From NCBI GenBank assembly GCA_903836465.1, contig CAILRB010000072.1:1-38995 (forward strand): a stretch of 38,995 nucleotides of DNA. The letters run 5' to 3'. Below the pieces are notes generated by a model. It had not been told where the DNA came from. It made no database searches and saw only the letters and a list, made by a program, of their open reading frames with translations. Positions within the stretch are counted from its first letter, which is position 1. Each line of letters starts with the position of its first letter. The translations under genes were made by a program, and so were the position numbers. Below, piece by piece: positions 5,371 through 11,900 of this stretch. The stretch comes from an uncultured Chlorobiaceae bacterium. GTDB taxonomy: Bacteria; Bacteroidota; Chlorobiia; Chlorobiales; Chlorobiaceae.

Positions 5371-5584
5371 GGGTTGAGGCTTCTGCGACCTCCAATAAAT
5401 AACGAAGAGCTTTATTGACGGCTTCATCGTTAGGAAATGCCTGTGCAACATCAGGCTCCAGGAAAACAACATTTGTTTCGTCTTTTATGCGATCTGCATA
5501 TTTGCCGCGTACAATTTCACCTAAATCTGACCTTTTATATTCTGGTCTCGCCTCATCTGACATATCAAAATTACCCTTCTTCAT
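5339..5584 (-). CDS. Probable antitoxin partner of BrnT-family toxin
   Basis: An 81-aa protein with the segments GEIVRGKYADRIKDETNVVF and LEPDVAQAFPNDEAVNKAL. This is the non-RHH antitoxin type commonly encoded after BrnT toxins, with the motif VRGKYAxR followed by LEPDVAxxFP. It overlaps the toxin gene by 14 bases, so translation is likely coupled. The final residues (RLTQRSSAPR) are encoded by the attC-like palindrome at 5311-5370. They probably represent a cassette-derived extension rather than part of the family fold. Confidence 0.75.
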   Translation of the reverse strand: MKKGNFDMSDEARPEYKRSDLGEIVRGKYADRIKDETNVVFLEPDVAQAFPNDEAVNKALRYLLEVAEASTRLTQRSSAPR

Positions 5585-5843
5585 AAATTTTCCTTTCAGT
5601 CTTTGTTGCTAATCGTGCAGATATGATGCGAATTGCATTTCCTCTTTCAGTATGTGATACCATAAGTAAGCGTCCTGACGAAGAAACGCCATAGGATATA
5701 AAACGCACCTCATCTATTGAATGGTCTGGATCATGAGCGGTTGCAGAAAATGGATCCCGCAATGAACTTGTAGCTTCTTCAAAGGAAACACCATGTTTAC
5801 GTTTGTTTGCAGCAGCTTTTTTTAAGTCCCACTCAAAGTGCAT
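5571..5843 (-). CDS. brnT: BrnT-family toxin
   Basis: A 90-aa protein with the BrnT pattern FEWDLKKAAANKRKHGVSFE, a central DEVRFISYGVSSSGRLLMV, and C-terminal IRIISARLATKTERKIYEEG. It is a predicted RelE-fold ribonuclease. It differs clearly from the other BrnT at 3446-3727, so the two were acquired separately. The antitoxin gene follows with a 14-base overlap. The 226 bases upstream (5844-6069) contain no recognisable gene and are AT-rich, so a promoter for the pair may lie there. Confidence 0.87.
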   Translation of the reverse strand: MHFEWDLKKAAANKRKHGVSFEEATSSLRDPFSATAHDPDHSIDEVRFISYGVSSSGRLLMVSHTERGNAIRIISARLATKTERKIYEEG

Positions 5844-6069
5844 AATAGAAACGAATAATCCTTTGCTACTTTCTGCGTATTGTTGAAGGATCAGATGAAC
5901 CAGATTTCAATTCTACTCCGGCAGTTTTGTAATGTATCTGTTCTTCTCACAAACAATATCTCTCTAAACTATAGCTAAATATTTTCAGATTGTCAATAAA
6001 GCGTAAAATATACAAAAAAAGAGATCAGAATAATCGGGCGGCCATAATCCCCTCAAACCAAAAACAGGC

Positions 6070-6279
6070 TTACGCAGTCTCCCTGTGAGGGATTTCCTGA
6101 TAAGAAAATTCCCACAAGCCAGCATTTTCTTTAGCATGCTCAATGGTCATACTGACAAGATTCCCCTTCTCATAAACATCAATCAAGATGTTTTCACTAA
6201 TCTCGCGAGTTTCAAACACCGGCTTGTCAAGTAATTCAACATAAGCGGTATCGGTATCCTCAAAATATTTCACCTTCAT
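6070..6279 (-). CDS. DUF2283 family protein
   Basis: A 69-aa protein with KYFEDTDTAYVELLDKPVFE and then ILIDVYEKGNLVSMTIEHAK. This is the classic DUF2283 pattern of short beta-hairpin proteins often encoded next to DUF4258 proteins and regarded as possible antitoxins. No DUF4258 gene is seen upstream. The segment 6280-6464 has a short open frame (with SGERITLVSQSII) just before this gene that could be the tail of a lost partner, but I cannot identify it. A GGAG precedes the start. Confidence 0.8.
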   Translation of the reverse strand: MKVKYFEDTDTAYVELLDKPVFETREISENILIDVYEKGNLVSMTIEHAKENAGLWEFSYQEIPHRETA

Positions 6280-6464
6280 GGCTTAGCTCTCCTTGTATGA
6301 TCGATTGGGAAACAAGAGTGATTCGTTCACCAGAGACATTCTTGCCAGGCTGTTCATTTTGTTGTGTGAGCTGCTTCTGCGTGCAATTTCAAGCCCAAGG
6401 AGCTTATTACTTTAAAAATAGCATCAAACCCTGAACTTGTTTCCCCGGAATACATCAATAAAGG

Positions 6465-6884
6465 TTACGGATGAAAAAATGGGTCGTTTTCAACTGCTTC
6501 CAAACACTGATCAAGCGATAAGTCTTGATAAATTTCTACCCACTCACCAGTATAGCGCATGAACGCCATATTGAACTGATTGTCCTGGATATATTTCAAC
6601 CGGGCAAACTTGGCTTCAAAGAAAGGGGTAAGAGCGTTGGGGCCAGGGACATTATATTTTGCACAAAAGTAAAAATAGTGTCGATACCATTTTGTATAGA
6701 TATCAGCAATGTAATTATGCTGAAATTCATCAGGAGCGGGCGGAGATTGAATGTTTTTTGGTTTCAAAACCTTTTCCACAAGTTCGTCCGCCTTTTGCTG
6801 GACAATTACTTTTGTATTCATTGACACTTTTGGAGCAGGTGGTTTAGGTGGTCTATAAACCCACATTCTCTGATTTTTAGCCAT
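6465..6884 (-). CDS. Unrecognised 139-aa protein (intact copy of a duplicated gene)
   Basis: The N-terminus is proline- and lysine-rich (VYRPPKPPAPKV). It is followed by KVIVQQKADELVEKVLKP and a domain with NYIADIYTKWYRHYFYFCAK, and an acidic C-terminus (YQDLSLDQCLEAVENDPFF). This could be a small nucleic-acid-associated protein, but I recognise no family. A truncated, frameshifted copy of the first half lies at 296-540. The gene is followed by CCGTAAC at its stop codon, reminiscent of an attC left end, but no matching right end is clear. The 184 bases after it contain no confident gene. Confidence 0.7.
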   Translation of the reverse strand: MAKNQRMWVYRPPKPPAPKVSMNTKVIVQQKADELVEKVLKPKNIQSPPAPDEFQHNYIADIYTKWYRHYFYFCAKYNVPGPNALTPFFEAKFARLKYIQDNQFNMAFMRYTGEWVEIYQDLSLDQCLEAVENDPFFHP

Positions 6885-6912
6885 AATGCCTGCTTTATGT
6901 TACAAAGAAAAG

Positions 6913-6982
6913 GCCCAGCGTGCAGCTTGTAGGGCGAGGAGGGAGCAAGTAAAGCTTGCTGGCGGAGCATCTGTTGTTAGAC
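6913..6982 (-). repeat. attC-like site
   Basis: The minus strand begins with a consensus GTCTAAC (6976-6982), 10 bases after the stop codon of the gene at 6993-7451. It contains a GCAAG/CTTGC hairpin in the centre and ends in GCTGGGC (6913-6919), one change from GTTGGGC. The position directly after a gene and the 70-base length fit an attC site. The inner arms pair only partly. Confidence 0.5.
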
Positions 6983-6992
6983 CTTGCACATT

Positions 6993-7451
6993 TCATTTTG
7001 GCTTTTTCGGTAGCTTGTCAATTAGCAGTTGGATATCTTGAACGCTCAGAATGGGGAAGATGTTCCTGTTTTCATCTCCTACTGAAAACTGTGCTTGCCA
7101 TATCCGCCCATTGTCCTGATCAACCAACATGAAATTCCACATATTGTTTGTCGGATAAAGAGTGAACCTTCCATTCTTGGCGTCTGATGCCAGTGGACTG
7201 GAATTGATCGGCAGCTTTATGCGACTTGAGTCTTTGTCAACAGTAAACTGTATTTGCCACAATCGTCCAGTCTGCGTGTCCAATTCCAAGAAATTCCACA
7301 TATTTTCTGTCTTGAATAGGCGGAAGCGCACGTCTAACCGCTGTGGAGGATCGGTTTCAAATTTGATCTTATCAGCAGCATGGGTCGGTGTGTTTAATGT
7401 CAACGAGATACAACAACCCACGAAAAATTTCAAAATAGCTGAGCATCTCAT
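6993..7451 (-). CDS. Exported protein with two tandem beta repeats, function unknown
   Basis: A 152-aa protein with a signal peptide: positive start, hydrophobic ILKFFVGCCISLTL, and likely cleavage after THA (about residue 25). The mature part carries two copies of a roughly 45-residue unit: RFRLFKTENMWNFLELD, then GRLWQIQFTV, and RFTLYPTNNMWNFMLVD, then GRIWQAQFSV. Such NMWNF...GRxWQ repeats suggest a small beta-propeller-like or beta-sandwich binding protein in the periplasm. The start overlaps the stop of the 468-aa gene (ATGA) and lies 18 bases after the core of the attC-like site at 7469-7526, so the gene occupies its own cassette between two such sites. Confidence 0.75.
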   Translation of the reverse strand: MRCSAILKFFVGCCISLTLNTPTHAADKIKFETDPPQRLDVRFRLFKTENMWNFLELDTQTGRLWQIQFTVDKDSSRIKLPINSSPLASDAKNGRFTLYPTNNMWNFMLVDQDNGRIWQAQFSVGDENRNIFPILSVQDIQLLIDKLPKKPK

Positions 7452-8854
7452 GTACGGTCTCCCATGTGGTCTAACGCTGAAATCAGGGGTGCGGCTTTTT
7501 GCGTCTCCTGTAATAATTTGTTAGGCGATTCCTGCCTCATCTGTAAAAGTATGTTTTTAATTAAGTTAATTGGACGCTGATGATGGTACATGGCTCTTAA
7601 GAAAATTCCGTCCATTATTAATTGTTCACTTTGTCCATCCCCTACAAAGATAGCCTTTCCTTTGTGTCTATATGGCTTAATGCCTGTTTGATCAGCCTTT
7701 GTTGCCTCTTTATTGGTTGCGAATCTGACCTCTAAGCCTGACTTCTCACATTGCCCCAAAAAGCCTTCGACATTGAATCCAATGCAAACGTGAATACGAC
7801 CAAATAATGTATCAAATTTCAGATCGTTACTAATTTGTAAATTGAAGACAGGAAATGCCAGTGGGTGGATCATTGAACTGAAGAGTGACCCCCGAGGGCA
7901 TTGTGGAGTCGCACCGCACTGATCAAACCAGCTATTAAAAAAAATATGTCCCGCTAATCGCATTTTTTCTTCTGAATAACACCCAATGAATATACTGTCA
8001 TCAATGGTATTGATTGCCCACCCTCTGTCTTTCGAAGCCAGCATGGTATCCTGAAGAACATCGTACCATGTCTCTGTATCTATCATTTCATCTGGTATAT
8101 ACACCATCATCTTTTTATCGGGATCTTCGGATACTCCTTTTGACATAACCTCTGCCACATGAGCCATGCGACCTATTTGCCGAGCCATGCGACCCATTTG
8201 CTTCATGGTCAATTGTCCTTCAGACTCGGCAAATAGGTGAAGAAATAGATCACATTTTGATTCTGAATAAAATTTAAGCGCGTCAGAAATTTCTTTATTC
8301 TTCTCTCCTTCTTTCACCTCGATAATGCCTTGTTGACCTATATTACTCATCGTGAGTAAGTCACCGACCTGAACAAACGATGTCAAATCGGATATCAGGG
8401 CGATGCTCCCTGGGTTGTCACTCATGTGGCTTTCTGCGGCAAAAACGACAGAATCAAAATTGCATTGGTCTATGTTTGGCTGGTCGTGACCCTTAAAAAA
8501 CCTCCTGGCATAGCAAAGCTGCATATTGATTAGTTGCCAGGCAATTGCATCGGCAATGCCTCTAAATAATACGTGGTGAGAAACGCTTATGGATTTTCCC
8601 GAGCGAAGATTGTCTATGATTATTGACTGAGCCTCTGACATCCCCGCATGAGAGGCCGTTAAGAATTTCTTTCTCGATTCAATATTGCCGGAAACATCTT
8701 CAAGACCAGTCATTTTGGGCCATACCGACCTGCTTCCAGCACATGATAATTCGAATAGATTTTTTGCCAAATCTTCTAGCCCATGGCTCAACGACATGAA
8801 TTGAAGCGTAGTAGCTGGATCGTATGTGTTTTTCTTTTTCTTCCTTTTTGGCAT
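7448..8854 (-). CDS. Unrecognised 468-aa protein with a possible PD-(D/E)XK nuclease motif
   Basis: The protein starts with a basic stretch (MPKRKKKKN). Residues 160-185 read FVQVGDLLTM, a gap, then GIIEVKEGEKN, giving D165 and E179-x-K181. This spacing and the hydrophobic strands around it resemble the core of PD-(D/E)XK nucleases. The rest is mixed alpha/beta with no other motif I know; GKAIFVGDGQSEQLIMDG is near the C-terminus. The last 25 or so codons run through the attC-like site 7469-7526, and the stop overlaps the next gene's start. The upstream end has a GTTAGAC core at 8868-8874, so the gene is cassette-bounded, although unusually long for a cassette. It lies 50 bases downstream of the large helicase-nuclease gene. 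A role in nucleic-acid restriction is a hypothesis. Confidence 0.65.
   Translation of the reverse strand: MPKRKKKKNTYDPATTLQFMSLSHGLEDLAKNLFELSCAGSRSVWPKMTGLEDVSGNIESRKKFLTASHAGMSEAQSIIIDNLRSGKSISVSHHVLFRGIADAIAWQLINMQLCYARRFFKGHDQPNIDQCNFDSVVFAAESHMSDNPGSIALISDLTSFVQVGDLLTMSNIGQQGIIEVKEGEKNKEISDALKFYSESKCDLFLHLFAESEGQLTMKQMGRMARQIGRMAHVAEVMSKGVSEDPDKKMMVYIPDEMIDTETWYDVLQDTMLASKDRGWAINTIDDSIFIGCYSEEKMRLAGHIFFNSWFDQCGATPQCPRGSLFSSMIHPLAFPVFNLQISNDLKFDTLFGRIHVCIGFNVEGFLGQCEKSGLEVRFATNKEATKADQTGIKPYRHKGKAIFVGDGQSEQLIMDGIFLRAMYHHQRPINLIKNILLQMRQESPNKLLQETQKAAPLISALDHMGDRT
7469..7526 (-). repeat. attC-like site with both consensus ends
   Basis: The minus strand runs from GCCTAAC (7520-7526) to GTTAGAC (7469-7475), complementary at 6 of 7 positions and both matching the consensus. 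The 58-base length is typical of short attC sites. Inner arms CAGGAGACGC and GCCGCACCCCTG pair imperfectly around an A-rich loop, with mismatched or bulged bases. The site lies inside the 3' coding end of the 468-aa gene and just before the next gene. It is the clearest attC candidate in the window. Confidence 0.7.
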
Positions 8855-8867
8855 TATTAACTCTACC

Positions 8868-8909
8868 GTCTAACTAAATCATCGTGGTGCAAATGGGCTT
8901 ACCTCAGAC
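8868..8909 (-). repeat. attC-like boundary, degenerate
   Basis: The minus strand ends in a consensus GTTAGAC (8868-8874), 14 bases before the start codon of the 468-aa gene. The other end, GTCTGAG (8903-8909), includes the stop codon of the helicase gene and matches GTCTAAC at 5 of 7 positions. At 42 bases and without clear inner arms it is probably a decayed site or only a boundary. Confidence 0.38.
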
Positions 8910-11900
8910 ATACGGATATGCCTTATCCAAAATATCCAACAGTGAGGTACTGACCTGAGTTGTCAGTCTCCGAAGATCGTAATACTCCAGAATAGCGCGC
9001 AGATGTTCATCTGAACCATGCTTCAAGCTATCAACTGACTCCAATTTTTTTGCCACTGTCAGAAGCTCACTGGGAGGTATCTCAGAAAAGTCCCTCGGGC
9101 CTCTGCTGCGAACCAATACAGCTGTGCTGCCTTTCGGGCGGACAATGGTGTACATCAAGCCACCCTTTCCAAGCTCATCTTCCTTGATAACATGTCCATC
9201 ATTGATCAAGTATTGTAACGCTTTGTTCATGGTTTTACGCAACTCCCCGCCCATGCGCTGTATTCCGCAACCGTGTAAATAAATATCATAGGCGCGTTTG
9301 GCGAGCATGGGCGCTTCAGCTTCGATAATTCGCAACAGTCCTTCAGCCACTTGTGCCGTACCAACCTCAATGCTGCGAGGATCTACGCTTATTGATCCTC
9401 GGTACTCAACATAGGTTGACCGACCAACCTTCTCATCAGACTGCCTAATTTCAAGTTCAAGAATCTCTTGCTGCTTACTACCGTCATCGGAACTACCAAT
9501 GATTTCAACTTCATCATCCATATCGCTCGCTATTTCGAGCTGATCTTCAGAAAGGATTTCCCTACCAACAACGTCATACTCTTCATCAAATTCTATTCCT
9601 GTAGGCGGATCTTCACATGTAACAAACTCACAAGGCATATCATTTAATGCCCCCAGTTCGTTAGTCAGTACATTTTCAAAAGCACTACCATTTTCTGCTG
9701 CACTGAAATTAACCGGACTCGGCGGTGCCGCACCAGCAGAATCAACTCCGCCGGGATGGATCCCTAACCTGTCGAGTTCACTCCAAACTGGCTGCATAGC
9801 GGTTTCCGGTTCCCGATAAAAATGGGCACCACGAATGCGGATAAATTGCCAGCCAGCCCGTTCGAGGTCACGCTGCCGCGCCATATCGTGTTCATAGCGA
9901 TCTGGGCCATGCCAACGATCTCCATCACACTCCACAGCAAGCCTACCCTGCATTCCTTCAACCACCAAATCAATCCTGTAACGATGGTTTGTAGGATCAC
10001 CAATACAAACCTGCGTTCTGACATAGAATCCACGATCGCAAATGCGCTGATACACTGCCCGTTCAAATTCAGAGTCAAACCGTTGTTCATTTTCGGCGGA
10101 AGATTCCCGCTTTGGCTCCAGCATGTATTTCAGCAAGCGGTAACGCATACAAAGATCACTCAGCACGTCCAGCGTTGCAGTATGGAATAACCACAACTGA
10201 TCTTGGGCACGGCTGACTGCTACGTTAAATCGTTGACGGGCTGAATCTGTCGTCAGGGCACCGATACGTGTTTCTCCAGGTGCTGCCACCATACTCAGAA
10301 AAATAATATGTCGCTCGTCGCCCTGAAACGCATAAGCATCACCACAGATCAACTGGCGCTCCTCAATCACTTCAGGCTCCAATTGTTCCAACAACTTTTT
10401 CTCTATCAGCTTTGCTTGCGCTTCTCCCTGTAAACTGATGACACCCATCGTTTTTCCCTTGTAGCGAGGATCTGAAATACAACCTGCAATCTGAGCGACA
10501 ATCGCATCCGCTTCTGGAATATTCTGGGCATACTGACTACTCCCTATCCGATAGCCGTCAGCAACATGCCTGAGCACCAATGGCTGCAAACGGTTTGCTG
10601 GGTAGGCTCTTAGTGGATCCAAAGGGGTACCGTTGCTGGCATAACAGAGGTCATTAGAAAACTGGATAATCTCCGGCATGCAACGAAAATGCTCGCGCAA
10701 CACCACATTTTGGCTAAAACGAATTTTGGCATTGCCATACAAACTACTCTGTGGAGACAGTGCGTGACGGTGTGGTATTCCTTCCAGATAATGTTCCTGT
10801 AATCCCGCTATCGCCTCATCAGCAATACCAATGCCATAGGGGCTAATCTGCTGATCGTCACCAACCACCACCATTTTTTTTGCGATATAGAATAGAAAAA
10901 GGCTTTCAATACCGAGCTGGCTGGCCTCATCAACAATAACCATGTCATATCGCCCTGGCGCTGGATCAATCATTTCCGCCACCAGATAACGAGGCATAAT
11001 CCAAATAGGAATGGCATCGCGACATGCATCCATGTACTGGCGAGCCTCTTGGCGCAACCGTGCCATTTTGGCCGACTTGCCAGTTCCCTTGCCTATAGCT
11101 TTGACAGCTTCACGCCAACTTTTAAGCGCTGCTGATTCCCGTTGCGAAAGGCGTTTGAAAAAATGCGTCCAGGCACGAAGCGCTGCTGACTCGGCCACTA
11201 AACGGCCAATCATGGCATCTATATCATGACGTCTCCGCCACAATTTTTGCTGATATGAAAAATCAGTACGCTTTTCGAGCCAGTTATCCGCTATTGCCCA
11301 ATGCCAAGCATTTTCCCAGAAGGAAAAACGCTGATGCCAGTCAGATTTTTTTAGGCTTCCTGCAATATCTGAAACCAAGTAAGGCACTTGAGCATTAAGG
11401 CGGTTTTCAATATCGGCGCGGTGCAACTGTTCTGAACGGATTTCTTCAATTGCAACCAGATCAGCATAATATCGGCTATAGTCGCAAATATTTCTCTCCT
11501 CCACTGCGGACACTATCTTCGCTGCTAGCGGATGGGCGTCGTGCAACTCGACGATTGGATTCACCGCCGCAGCACAACTATTCACTGCATCACATGCGGT
11601 GTGATAGTTGGCTTCTTTTTCAGCGACATCAAGCAGTTCAATCCATAGCGTAATCTCACCACTCAACCAGTCCGGTTCGGGCACTGCCGTGGAGAAAGAA
11701 GATAAGGTGCGGCCAGCCTTTAGGCAATCCTCGGCATAAGCCACACAGCGCTCAAGATCTGCTCGCTGTTCTTGCAAGTCAGCCAACAGTATGCGACGAT
11801 TTCCCGCAACAGGTTGTGCGCCCACATCTGACCATATCGATACCAACTCTTCAAACACAAAATCAAGTGACAGCTTATCACATACAGCCTGCAACTGCCC

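Noticed and set aside
6280-6464. Short open frame (with SGERITLVSQSII) upstream of the DUF2283 gene as a partner toxin remnant
   Set aside because: Too short and matches no family I can name, so I did not list it as a feature.
1-8909. Prophage or insertion-sequence island
   Set aside because: No phage structural, replication or transposase gene is visible. The only recombinase trace is integron-like, and the gene content is cassette-like.
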